From Ascarosepion bandense (Eukaryota; Mollusca; Cephalopoda; Sepiida; Sepiidae), in NCBI GenBank assembly GCA_037127315.1, contig JBBBDQ010000914.1, positions 832,501-896,500 of the forward strand: 64,000 nucleotides of DNA. The letters are read 5' to 3'. The notes beneath the pieces were generated by a model that was given only the letters and a program-made list of their open reading frames with translations, was not told the origin of the DNA and made no database searches. This document shows, piece by piece, positions 54,825 through 64,000 of this stretch. The translations under genes and the position numbers were made by a program. Every line of letters starts with the position of its first letter. Positions within the stretch are counted from its first letter, which is position 1.

Positions 54825-54856
<32 letters not shown>
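54825..54856. repeat. (AT)n microsatellite
   Basis: AT run between the long-TIR element and the hammerhead-like unit. Confidence 0.9.
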
Positions 54857-54861
<5 letters not shown>

Positions 54862-54879
54862 CATGTACAATTTTTTTAT

Positions 54880-54938
54880 ATCCACTACAAATTGTACATT
54901 TGTTTCGATATTGAAACTACAATGTCTCATCAGGTGAT
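54880..54938 (-). ncRNA. Hammerhead-ribozyme-like module, copy 1
   Basis: Minus strand: stem I strand ATCAC, core CTGATGA, stem II GACATTG / CAATATC with one C-A mismatch and loop TAGTTT, core GAAA, helix III CAAAT / ATTTG with loop GTACA, then cleavage triplet GTA (allowed by the NUH rule), and stem I return GTGGAT. Stem I pairs as C-G, A-T, C-G, T-G. Everything needed for a type I hammerhead is present, with only short stem I pairing. Confidence 0.65.
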
Positions 54939-55056
54939 GTGAACAGATTCCTGTCCATAATAAATATTCACAGCTCTATGTATTATATATCGAGCACTGT
55001 TTTAAATTAATGTCTTGGACGTTGTAATTTTTTTTCTTCTTCGTTCCTTATTCACT

Positions 55057-55059
<3 letters not shown>

Positions 55060-55113
<54 letters not shown>
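55060..55113. repeat. (TA)n microsatellite at centre of inverted repeat
   Basis: TA run at the turn of the inverted repeat of the retrozyme-like unit. Confidence 0.95.
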
Positions 55114-55116
<3 letters not shown>

Positions 55117-55253
55117 ATTGTATGTAGAACGGAGAAAGAATATTTAGAACGTCCAAAACATTAATTTAAAACAGTGCTCGATATACAATATAAGAGCTTT
55201 GAATATTAATTATAAATTATATTTTAGAACATGTACATAATCTTTTATAAATA

Positions 55254-55310
55254 TCCGTTACATAGGTACATTTGTTTCGACATTGAAAGTTCAATGTCTC
55301 TTCAGACGGA
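55254..55310 (-). ncRNA. Hammerhead-ribozyme-like module, copy 2
   Basis: Minus strand: stem I strand TCCGT, core CTGAAGA (fits CTGANGA), a perfect 8-bp stem II GACATTGA / TCAATGTC with loop ACTT, core GAAA, then a helix III region with only two firm pairs, cleavage triplet GTA, and stem I return ACGGA. Stem I pairs over all 5 bp. Compared with copy 1 both stem I strands changed together (TCCGT/ACGGA against TCAC/GTGG), and stem II is repaired. This is good evidence for a folded RNA. Confidence 0.68.
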
Positions 55311-55318
55311 ATGCAATA

Positions 55319-55480
55319 CTATTTTTTAAATATATTCTGGCAATATTTTTTTTCAAAAACATACGTAGCTACTAATATTTTATAATTTGCTTGTTATATA
55401 TTTTTCGAAAATGTATTGTTGGTAATATTTTCTTTCAAAAATCAATTACTGGAATTTTTACTATAAAAATGCATTTTTAC
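55319..55480 (-). repeat. Satellite units, minus orientation
   Basis: About four units of the ~32-bp satellite on the minus strand (ATATTACCAACAATACATTT, CCAGTAATTGATTTTTG). The array ends a few bases from the second hammerhead-like module. Confidence 0.65.
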
Positions 55481-55484
55481 TTTT

Positions 55485-55855
55485 TTTTATCGTGTTTTGA
55501 GTCCCGTTTGTGTATTAATTATTTGCCCATAACTGAAACCCTAACAGCTACTACTACCCCTGGTGTATATATTTTCTCATTAACGTGACCACAACAACAT
55601 GTTATTGATGCAAAAATATATAGCAAGGGAAAAATTACTACCATATCAGAATGTTTGAACAAAGGATTTGATTATTAAGCCCTTGGGTAAATCCCACTAC
55701 TTGATGTTGCATCCATTTCTCGAATTATTGATAAAAGAGAGAGAATTATTTTCACGGCCGTATTTTAAATGTACATAAGTTTATATTTAACATCCTTACA
55801 TACAATCATCAATCGTAAAAGTAACAATGTAAGTAACTTACAATGATGATTGTTT

Positions 55856-55919
<64 letters not shown>

Positions 55920-56640
55920 CTTTCTTTCATTCCATTTTATGACTCTTTTCTTGCTTACATAGGAATAGCAACGTGGTATTCTCCAGCAGTTTTGTTTTAT
56001 GTCAGTGTCAATCTATGTCTTTACTTCCAATTTTATTCTAATGTTAGCAGCAGGATGACTGCCATATGTCACAAGTACAAGGCTACGCATTAAAAGGCAT
56101 AATCTGTAGCTTTACTTTACCATGTTATCGAATAAGAAGACTAATATTAGTACCTGAGAATATTTCACCACTCCAATACGCTACAGCCTCTGAATTTGAA
56201 TGATTTTTCACATAAATAACAAGTAATTTATTTATAATATTTACATCATGTGTTATCCTACTTGTCGTCATAGCCTATCAAATTAGATTAACTTTCGTAA
56301 TTGCAAAACACTTTGGCTAATGTTCATTAGGCAAATCCGCATACCTGCTTGCAAAGACTCTCCTAGTTTTCATTTCTAGCTGATGATGCTTTCGACGAAA
56401 CGAGAACGTGAATTACATTAACGACGGGACATTGTCTACTGATAGAGTTTCAAACTAAAGTTATCTGTTATGTCAAAAAGGTCCAGCATGAGACCGTTGA
56501 ATCGTCTGATTCTGTAAATGAGCCGATTTAAATTGGTGTCGTTGTGTTTTATGGAGCTAAAATCATCATCATAAAGTTTTAATGTTTGATAAATTACGCT
56601 ATAAATTGGAAAAGAGATTGACGCTGCTAATCTGAGTGCT
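55485..56640. other. Unassigned spacer
   Basis: It contains the microsatellite at 55868-55916. At 56381 CTGATGA and a later GAAAC occur but no stem II pairs between them. Nothing else recognised. Confidence 0.5.
55868..55916. repeat. (TA)n microsatellite
   Basis: TA run preceded by a short CA run. Confidence 0.95.
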
Positions 56641-56880
56641 CACCAAAAAGATCACGTGGAAGAGGAATCAAAGCAAAACTATGCCAGATGGGATAAAATC
56701 CTGATCAACAACTTACACAGGTCACATTGACGAATGAGCGTGACAAGGAGTCGACTGGGGTGACAAACGTCGTGAAGTTAATAAAGCAGAGCACAACCAT
56801 CGGAACTTGGAACGTTCGTACGTTCTATCCTTTCAGAGAATGAGTGGTGGGACATAACAGTGCTGGCACTCTTGAAAACC
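56640..56880 (+). mobile_element. RTE-type LINE 5' scrap (endonuclease start)
   Basis: STGVTNVVKLIKQSTTIGTW continues into NVRTFYPF. The IGTWNVRT word is the opening strand of RTE/BovB AP-endonuclease domains. No downstream endonuclease motif survives. About 130 bases with similarity are visible; the borders are approximate. Confidence 0.55.
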
Positions 56881-57146
56881 ACCCCAACCAGATCATTTTT
56901 CTGGCCTTAGGTAACCCCCATACCCGTCAATTGAAGCAGTAGAGGAATGTTAATGATGAAACGTTCTCAGAATTATTTACTTATTTTGGTATAGTGGAGA
57001 TTGTCATCTCTTGAGATTTTAGTTTAACGCCGGTGTGATTAAACGGTTTTACATTAGTGATCTGTCAGTAAACAATGCTGCAGACGGATAATATTTGTTT
57101 ACATTTCAATCTCACCATATGTCAAATTATTAGACCCGAACATTTT

Positions 57147-57540
57147 GACGTGGAGTAATATTTAGCGAGCTTGTCAACTGAGTCGTGGGTACGATCCTCA
57201 GTGGTTGCTCTCTGCTTTTCGGAGTTGCTAAATCTACGCTATACTTAATAAATGTCTATCTGGTAACTTCGACATTGTGTAATGTTAAGCAGGCTTGTCT
57301 AGCTAGATCAATAAATAATAAGTAGTGTGTCCAATCCTGACTATGTTCTCTCTGCCTTCAGCCTTGTGTTAAATCTAAGCTGTGCTTAGTATATTGCAAC
57401 CGTTCACATTGACGTGGTGTAATGGTTAACAGGCTTTTCTCGTTAGACCAAATGCGACTGACTTTCGAATTCTATTCTCACTCGGTGTTACTCATTCTTG
57501 GCCCTGTGTTACTACTAAGCTAAGTTTGATAAATCACTAT
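57147..57540 (+). repeat. Three tandem tRNA-like SINE units
   Basis: Units at 57147-57270, 57271-57410 and 57411-57540 each start GACRTKGWGTAATGK (A-box part), have a B-box-like word (GGGTACGATCC, GTGTCCAATCC, CTTTCGAATTC) about 45-70 bp on, and share a tail TGTTAAATCTAAGCTNTGCT. Units differ in many positions, so the trimer is not recent. tRNA-like A-box wording recurs after the 5S-like sequence at 24.57 kb. Confidence 0.7.
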
Positions 57541-57544
57541 AATT

Positions 57545-58139
57545 GCATACGACATTTTTCGATATACACATTTTTGGTAATAAATATTTTTACTCTCTAT
57601 TTTTCCCTTAGTGTATTTCTTAATGTAAATTTATGGAACATGCTTTGAATAATAATTATTTCAAATATCTGAAGATTAAATTTTGAGGAAATCGTTTAAT
57701 TTTTAAATTTCTTTCTCAAATATTACAAGCTATTTTTCATTCTTAATCAAGGATTATGTTAAACCATAATAAAATGTTAATCATTGAAAGTAATATATGG
57801 CTAGAGGACACTTGTAAATTACACAAAATTACTCATAAATTTTTAATTCAGCATTCTGTAATTTTAAACCCATTATCATTCCAGGATTGTTATAAGCGAG
57901 ATAATCTTTTTTTCAAAAGCACTATAATTCCCTCAAAAGATCGTTAGGTCATGTAACCAGACTCAACAGCTTAATACAAAAATCGCCGTTAAACACGATG
58001 ATACCCATCTAACATCTGTGTCACACTAACTTTTTAACCCTTTTACGTCCTTTCCCTCTTTCTATTTCCCTCTCGGACGCTCAATACAGACTGTGTTTAA
58101 CAAGATTTAGTGCTGGTTTAGTATTTGATCTACACACCA
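57545..58139. other. Unassigned AT-rich spacer
   Basis: Nothing recognised. Confidence 0.5.
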
Positions 58140-58477
58140 TTGTTATATACTGCTTAAGTCTAGACAATCTTGTGATATCAGTCAGTTAAGTGCCATACGT
58201 GATACACGCTTGGGCGATCATGTCTCGAAAGAGACATGACTGACTGGGCAGAAGATTGCCAGTAGGTTGCCATTGCTTTCTGCGGTAGACTGTTTGCCGA
58301 CCAATGCTATAGAACCCAGTCTGTCCTGCTATTTAACCCATAACTGGAAGGAAGAGACGGATTAATACCTTTCCCAAGGGTATTTGCGCGTAAGTCAATG
58401 CAATAGATTCAACTAGAATTCGAACTCGGCTCCTCGATTTCTCGTTCCGAGCCGATATCCACTGTACCACAACGCAC
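58140..58477 (-). repeat. tRNA-derived SINE with long body
   Basis: On the minus strand the head (58477-58409) has TGGTACAGTGGATATCGGC (A box) and GAGTTCGAATTCT (B box, near consensus). The body continues through GGGAAAGGTATTAATCCG and GGCAACCTACTGGCAATC to about 58140. It includes a perfect 9-bp hairpin with a GAAA loop (58218-58239). The head matches the one at 32.66-32.71 kb. Confidence 0.65.
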
Positions 58478-58799
58478 ATTACATGCGATATACATGTGAT
58501 ATACGTAAATTCACGTGATATACATTCAAAATAAAACTATAAAACCTGCTTTGGTTTATAAAGCAAACTAACTCGAAATTGATTAAAAATGTGTACCGTT
58601 GCATAAAGGCAGGTATCAATCTTCAAAGAAACATGCTTTATTTGACATTTGAACTTGTCAAATGCTTTCCAAGTAATCTGACGTATGCATGACCTTTTTA
58701 ATGTTCCCAAAATGAAGATACCATAGATTTTTATGAGTAATTATGATGTGCAGGCAGTAATCTTCAAAGAAAGTAGCTAAATTGAAACTTGAACGTATC

Positions 58800-58828
58800 A
58801 GAGAGAGAAAGAGAGAGAGAGAGAGCAA
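58800..58828. repeat. (GA)n microsatellite
   Basis: Imperfect GAGAGA run before the 15-bp array. Confidence 0.85.
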
Positions 58829-58906
58829 GGAGGGAGTGCACTATAACACTAAGCTTGACTTTTGAAAGCTTTAGACATTGTTGAAGATAATACGCTATAC
58901 CAGAAA

Positions 58907-59030
58907 TATGCATGTAGATAACATGCATATAGATCACATGCATGTAGATCACATGCATGTAGATCACATGCATGTAGATCACATGCGTGTTGATCACATG
59001 CATGTTGATCACATGCATATAAATCACATC
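58907..59030. repeat. 15-bp tandem repeat GATCACATGCATGTA, about 8 units
   Basis: Eight units with substitutions at the ends (CATATA, GTGTTG). The unit contains the palindrome ACATGCATGT, so both strands look alike. Because the unit is 15 bp, spurious MHVDH/CDLHA frames open on both strands. Confidence 0.92.
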
Positions 59031-59034
59031 CAAG

Positions 59035-61130
59035 ATTTAAAAACAAAATACTATTTAATGTTACTATTTTACAAAATGATTATAATTCTCAAAGAAAGAT
59101 TTTAATTTCAAACGGTCAGTTGCAGCTCAGTGGGAAATGGGTCCTCAGTAGATATTTAGGTCATTAAACTGCTCATTCCCAACAACTACCTATATCTAAA
59201 TTGACCTCTAATTAATATATGTTGCACTGGCTATTTGTGTTCCTACGTCCCGATCGCACTTTCTCTTTTACTCTCTATTTCACTGCCTCCTACTTTTTCT
59301 CTCTCTACCACGCGTTACCAGCCTATTAATGTACAAATGCCGTTATAAAACAGAAAATAAGGTTATGAAACTTCAACGCAACAACCACAAATATTACACA
59401 TACTTGAATATTAAGTACGTTTGTCTGTTTAAATTATTAAGGAAACCATTTTATTAATAAAAATACCACGGCATCTGTTATCAGTCGTCTCTGATAAAAT
59501 ACGCGAGAACATGTTTTATTGCTTGAAGATGCCGTTTATCGAATTTATTTCTTACCAAAATGTTTTGTTGGCTATTTTCTTTGAGTTTCAGCATCCAGTA
59601 TTTTATTCAGATGAATATAAGTAGGATAGGCATGCTGGCTTTTCATATTTTTACGCCATATCCCTGTCTCCATGCCTTGGTTTTGTATAAAAGAAAATAA
59701 ATAAAGGTAAACAAAGCGATGATGACTAGAAGTTTCCCATTTTGTACCAGGCTTCGGATTTTGTAAAAAAAATGGGTAGAAAACGCTTCCACAACCAAAA
59801 TCAATTGGGATATTTAAATATCGCTACTAGTTCCAATTCTTTTCTTTAATTGTGGAAACATGTTTCAGTCCGTATTTCCTCATTTTGATACAAACTTCGA
59901 AGACTGGCACATAATGGCAAACCACTAGTGGCCATCGATTTCGGTTTATTTAAGTTTTTACTATTATTCTGTAGAATCAATCAGGTTCAAAGCGTGGATC
60001 TTGGAAGGTAAGTGCTAATAATCTGCAAAATAATTCACTGAATATGGTGTAGATATGAGAAGTCCATATTCTCTCAAAGTGCAGTACCCGTTACAAGAAA
60101 GAAAAAGAATACAACAAAGTAATGAATTAAAAGTAAATTATTATTATTACAATACCTAATCTAACACAATTCCAATAAGAAAAGTAGATAATATTCTTTA
60201 TACAATTTATCAAAATGGTATTAGATGATTTATTACATTATTACTCGTGACGTTATTCATAGCACATTTTATAGTAAATCCCTGCGTATTCTAGAGTAAA
60301 TAAATTGTTATGGAGAATAATCAAATGCGTTTTATACAATTCAATGCGTTTTCGGGTGTAATTCAGTGAGTGTTCTAGAATATATAAGACAAGAATAACA
60401 ATTTGGCGTACACATTTATATAAGCAAACCTCTTTCCTAGAATCTGTTTCAATTACAATATTTGTTTAGTATTTATTTTCGAGTTTCCGTGCTTGATTAT
60501 CTTAAATTAAATATATTTTTTTCACTTGTACAATATTCTGTTATGATTCCTAAAAAGGATATTAATCCAAATATCGTCAGCTGTATTTCATTATCTAAAA
60601 AAATTGTGAATAATTTCCCACTTATTTTTATTCAAATGATTTTTACATCAATTTGTACAAATAAACGATGTAATTCGCAAAAATCTATTACGCAAAAATG
60701 TAGTTATTTTAAAGAAAAGAAAAATATATGAAAGCATTAAAAACTTGAAAAATGTTTATAGGTTTATGACAAGATTAAAAGTTCAAGCGAAATTAGAAAA
60801 AAATTTGATTTACAAATGTAGTTCTTATTGCAGAGATATCAACACTACAAGATTTAAGTAATAATACAGAAATGTTGTGTTTATTGAAAAACAAAACAAA
60901 AGTGAACTAAGAAAAGTTTAGATGAATGGGGAAAATTCTAATATTGTAAAGTCACCTTTTCTAGGAATGCAGAGAATCTTATTATTACATTTACCTTCCG
61001 TGACTCTCTGAATTAAAGATACGTTCATGGTTGAATAGCAAAAAATAAATGAAGTCGTAACTTTCTTTCATAAACATATGCTAAGCAAAATTTGAAAATC
61101 GTTTATATTGCAATGAACATAATTTTATTT
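59035..61130. other. Unassigned AT-rich spacer
   Basis: No element or gene recognised; an 89-codon plus-strand frame at 60462 has no motif. Confidence 0.5.
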
Positions 61131-61134
61131 TAAA

Positions 61135-61219
61135 ACTACTGATTAAGCGTAGCTTCTCTTCGATTCTGTGACATTTGGCCTCCCTTCACCTTAGCCATTG
61201 GACGCATGCTCTGTAGTGT
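61135..61219. repeat. 85-bp direct repeat, copy 1
   Basis: AACTACTGATTAAGCGTAGC through GGACGCATGCTCTGTAGTG. The second copy starts 212 bp downstream with about ten differences. Confidence 0.88.
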
Positions 61220-61346
61220 TAAACTTGCTAGAGAAGATTCTGGAAAAATGTATTTTGGTTTTGAAGGCTTCTCTCGATATAAACGGGTTGAGGTATTATT
61301 TATTTTTTATTAAATTTCTTAGCGACCTCGTGGTACCAAGAATTAT

Positions 61347-61431
61347 AACTACTGATTAAGTTTAGCTTCTCTTTGACTCTGTGACATTTGACCTTCCATC
61401 ACCCTAGACATTGGACACATGCTCTGTAGTC

Positions 61432-61432
<1 letters not shown>
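61347..61432. repeat. 85-bp direct repeat, copy 2
   Basis: AACTACTGATTAAGTTTAGC through GGACACATGCTCTGTAGTC. It is followed immediately by the (CT)n(AC)n tract. Confidence 0.88.

Positions 61433-61435
<3 letters not shown>

Positions 61436-61500
<65 letters not shown>
61436..61500. repeat. (CT)n(AC)n microsatellite
   Basis: CT run to 61463 then AC run to 61500. Confidence 0.95.
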
Positions 61501-61502
<2 letters not shown>

Positions 61503-61899
61503 CGTGGTCTGGCTTCTTAGCATCTGACCCACCTACGGTATCTGAAAAAGAGTTGAAATGTATTTGGCATTATTGTCTTTCGGAATTTCACTCGACTTCG
61601 GTTATAGTTTGATGGGTAAGTGTGTTAGGTCATTTTTTCTCTGATTATTACTAATTTACGCAAGGAAATGTATTTTACAGTACATTTGTTTCTTCGCATA
61701 AAGCAGTGGTTAAATTTAGAGAATAAAAGGTTCTTTTTCTTACAGTTAAAAAATGAGTCATGTTGCATACAGTGACCGGCTGATTCTAATCTAGACCTCT
61801 CTAAATCACTATGAATACACGCAACCAAAATTGCAAAACTAAGTCAGTTAATCAGAAAACGCCCAAACTTGTCTGCGTCTCCTTTGCAAACATACGAAG

Positions 61900-62560
61900 T
61901 ATTCGCACTAACTTTTACAGTGTAGAATAATTCCGTCTAATAAAATCACCTGACAACTTTGCTCTCTGTGAAACTAACTTCGTCCCTTCTATCCCCTCTT
62001 CTGAGTTTTACGTTCCTGGTTACCTTCCCCTCTTCAGTAAGTACTCCAATGTCCATATGCATGTCAGTGAACACCTTCCTCTAGCTAGGGTGATCTCTCT
62101 TGAATCCCTAGATCATTCTTTCATGTGCTTTCGTCTCTCACTTGTAAGCTCGGTTAGCTATCTTTTTTCTCTACCACTACCTCTTATCTTCTGACTGTTC
62201 AGTACTTGATAACATTTCTACTAATATCGATATAGCCATTTCTTCTCATCCATCTGCCCATATATTTGTGTTTGGTGACTTTAACGCTCACCACTATAAG
62301 TGGTTGGAAAACTCTGTCACCGATCTTGCTGGTGTCCACACCATGAATTTTTTTACAACTGGTGGATTTCCCCACGCGTTTTTCAAATAACCCTAACGGA
62401 AGAGACTCACTACTAGATCTCTGTTTCACTTCAATCCCAGACTCTTGCAATGGCAAGCAGCTCTGCCATCTCAGAAACTCTGATCATGTGGTAGTTTCCG
62501 TTAACATCTCCTTCCACTGCCACGCCACCCAAGCAACTCAGACTAGCAGAATATCCTACT
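61900..62560 (+). pseudogene. LINE EEP endonuclease domain relic
   Basis: Plus-strand pieces: LCETNFVPSIPSSEFYVPGY, VSEHLPLARVISLESLDHSF, then after frame change NISTNIDIAISSHPSAHIFV and FGDFNAHHYKWL, then GRDSLLDLCFTSIPD and LRNSDHVVVSVNISF. ETN, GDFNAHH and SDH are the catalytic landmarks of exonuclease-endonuclease-phosphatase domains that nick the target DNA. The landmarks survive although the frame changes at least twice. Confidence 0.82.
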
Positions 62561-62879
62561 GATACCAAAGAGCAGTCTGAGACTCGTACCGCGACTTCCT
62601 GTGTGATGCCTCGTGGAACAATGTTTTTAGTCTTCCCGTTGAAGACTGTGTATCGATGCATTCATCTCAGCTAGGAAGTTTCAGCTTAAATCTCATTCGT
62701 ACCCCTGGTTCTCACCCGCTTGATCGGCCACCATTACTCACCGGAATCACTTCTTCCGGCTTTTCAGAAGCCACGCGTCGGACAATAACAGGCGCCTTTT
62801 TGCCTCAGCCCGAAATAAGTGCAAAAAGATACTCAATGAAGCTGAGATGTTGTTTGTTGCCAGAATGAAACAACGCATA

Positions 62880-64000
62880 GCATCCCGTAAGTTCGGCACC
62901 AAAGACTACTGGCGACTCTGTAAATGTGTGCTTAACAATAGTAAAACCTCAATACCGTCTGTAATCATTGAATTTGAGGTCCTCACCTCCTCAGCGGACA
63001 AGGCTGAATGGTATGCTCGCTGATTCTCCACCAATTCGAGAGTGGATTCGTTTGAAGTATCTATACCCGAATTCCCAGCTAGGAATGAGGCCCAACTAAA
63101 TGACGTCCACATTATCTCCTCGCTGGTCTCCAACATAATCTCTAAGCTTGACCTTCATAAAGCGAGCAGTGGGGACGGAATCCCAATCATTGTCTTGAAG
63201 AAATATACCCCTGATCTCTCCTCTGTTCTCTCAAATCTCTACAACTACTGCCTATCAACTTCCTGCTTTCCAGCCTGTTGGAAGTCATCCTCTGTAGTTT
63301 CTATATTTAAGAATACTGAAGAAATCTCGGACCCCGCTAACTACCGTTTTATCAGTCTCCTGCCAATCTTTGGCAAAGTGTTCGAAGCCATTATCAATGC
63401 CGAGGTAATTCAGCATATCTCAGCCCACAGACTCTTCTCGAACAAACAGTATGGTTTCCGCTTCACCAGGTCTACTGCTGATACGCTAACGACCATCACT
63501 GAGTATATATACCTGGCTCTCGACAAGAATGGCGGAGCTCGAATCGTTGCCCTGGATATTTCCAAAACGTTTGACAGAATCTGGCATGCTAGCCTTCTAC
63601 GCAAGCTGCGGAGCTACGGTATAACTGGACTATTGTTTGACCTAATCCAGTCATTCCTCTCTAATCGCACAATGAAGGTAGTATTAAACGGACATGCCTC
63701 CCAAAACTACCATACGAACGCGGGTGTCCATCAAGGCTCTATTCTAGGTCCTACGTTTTTTCTGATCTACATTAACGATCACCCCATGTTATAAGATCCT
63801 AAGTAACACCACCGTTTACTCTCGCCTCGATTAAAAATCTGCTGAGGTTTACAAAGCGAACCTTGCTGCCAAGCTTTAGAAGGACCTCCAATCCATGGTG
63901 GGCTGGGGAAAGAAATGGCTCGTAAATTTTAATGCTTCCTAAACCATCATAGACAATCGCTCCTACCCCCCACCTTATCATGGAACAGGCTATCCTCCCT
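62880..64000 (+). pseudogene. LINE ORF2 RT, open for 250 codons, motif C deleted
   Basis: The open frame at 63042-63794 reads SGDGIPIIVLKKYTPDLSSV, CWKSSSVVSIFKN, NYRFISLLPIFGKVFE, KQYGFRFTRSTADTLTTITE, VALDISKTFDRIWHASLLRK (motif A) and NAGVHQGSILGPTFFLIYIN (motif B). After HPML it stops. The following sequence resumes with NTTVYSRLD, so the YADD residues themselves are gone through a small deletion or rearrangement near 63795-63815. Upstream (62880-63040) WRLCKCVLNNSKTSIPSV joins the N-terminal part. The copy continues beyond the window. Confidence 0.88.

Larger units (their letters stand above)
54857..55315 (-). mobile_element. Retrozyme-like tandem unit with two hammerhead modules
   Basis: Two direct repeats (54857-54942 and 55216-55315, both starting TTAGAACATGTACA on the plus strand) each hold a hammerhead-like module on the minus strand. 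Predicted cleavage sites lie 373 bp apart. The sequence between forms a long inverted repeat (about 54958-55059 against 55114-55207, including CGAGCACTGTTTTAAATTAA) around a (TA)n tract. Size, tandem layout and self-complementary body resemble animal retrozymes or Penelope terminal repeats. No protein is encoded. Confidence 0.55.
61840..64000 (+). mobile_element. Long LINE copy with endonuclease and RT, runs off the window
   Basis: Most complete copy of the LINE family also seen at 4.2, 16, 21.6, 26.1 and 45.8 kb. On the plus strand the EEP endonuclease (61900-62560) is followed by a linker and the RT (62880-64000+). It contains stops and frameshifts in the endonuclease part, and the RT motif C is lost. 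The start of the element lies near 61800-61840, where similarity to the 45.8-kb copy begins. Confidence 0.88.

Noticed and set aside
56375..56420. CTGATGA followed by GAAAC, hammerhead-like at first sight
   Set aside because: The ten bases between do not form a stem II, and no NUH triplet with matching stem I follows.
57411..57480. Functional tRNA gene
   Set aside because: A and B boxes are recognisable but the acceptor and anticodon arms do not pair; it is one of three tandem SINE-like units.
58764..59105. MHVDH-type repeat proteins in several frames
   Set aside because: A product of the 15-bp tandem repeat; open on both strands, so not evidence of a gene.

Overview
This window looks like non-genic DNA from a mollusc-like animal genome, most plausibly a cephalopod such as an octopus. 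It is AT-rich and full of (TA)n and (CA)n microsatellites. It carries decayed copies of many transposon classes: a non-LTR LINE with an endonuclease, RTE-BovB, Tx1/L1, Penelope-like, Ty3/Gypsy, Tc1, mariner and a probable Mutator-like element, plus tRNA- and 5S-derived SINEs. I found no bacterial operon structure and no convincing intact host protein-coding gene. The host assignment is inference from this repeat landscape.

Layout, left half. 1-2.5 kb is a Ty3/Gypsy gag-pol relic on the minus strand. 2.6-3.2 kb holds an RTE tail and a tRNA-like SINE. 3.5-7.4 kb is a minus-strand Penelope-like element (RT, Cys linker, GIY-YIG) split by a 5'-truncated LINE with a 581-codon open frame. 8.5 kb has an RTE scrap and 10 kb a second Penelope tail. 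12.1-13.6 kb is an almost full-length Tc1 copy with 209-bp TIRs. 13.8-15.25 kb is a large inverted repeat around a dead mariner; each arm is itself a palindrome built from hammerhead-ribozyme-like modules. LINE pieces follow at 16, 21.6-23.3 and 26.1-27.1 kb, with a 5S-rRNA-like element at 24.45 kb, a SINE at 27.2 kb and an RTE 3' half at 27.8-28.6 kb.

Layout, right half. 30.3 kb is a regular 29-bp minisatellite. 30.9, 46.3 and 50.5 kb carry three copies of a non-coding AT-rich family; one copy has clear terminal inverted repeats. 33.0-37.9 kb is a broken Tx1-type LINE ending in a 393-bp tandem duplication. 38.4-39.1 kb has more tandem repeats, and 41.85-42.5 kb is a ~32-bp satellite whose relatives sit at 16.3, 21.4 and 55.4 kb. 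44.9 kb is a mariner piece and 45.8 kb a LINE endonuclease piece. 52.9-54.8 kb is a long-TIR element with a FLYWCH-like coding relic. 54.85-55.3 kb is a tandem pair of hammerhead-like modules 373 bp apart. 57.1-57.5 kb is a three-unit tandem of tRNA-like elements. The window ends inside a long plus-strand LINE copy (61.8 kb onward).

Nothing here works as a pathway: the coding remnants are selfish elements, nearly all broken by stops, frameshifts or lost catalytic residues. The observations most worth a second look are the hammerhead-like modules with compensating stem I pairs, the LINE inserted between the RT and nuclease halves of a Penelope element, the 5S+tRNA-like composite, and the TIR-bounded non-coding family.
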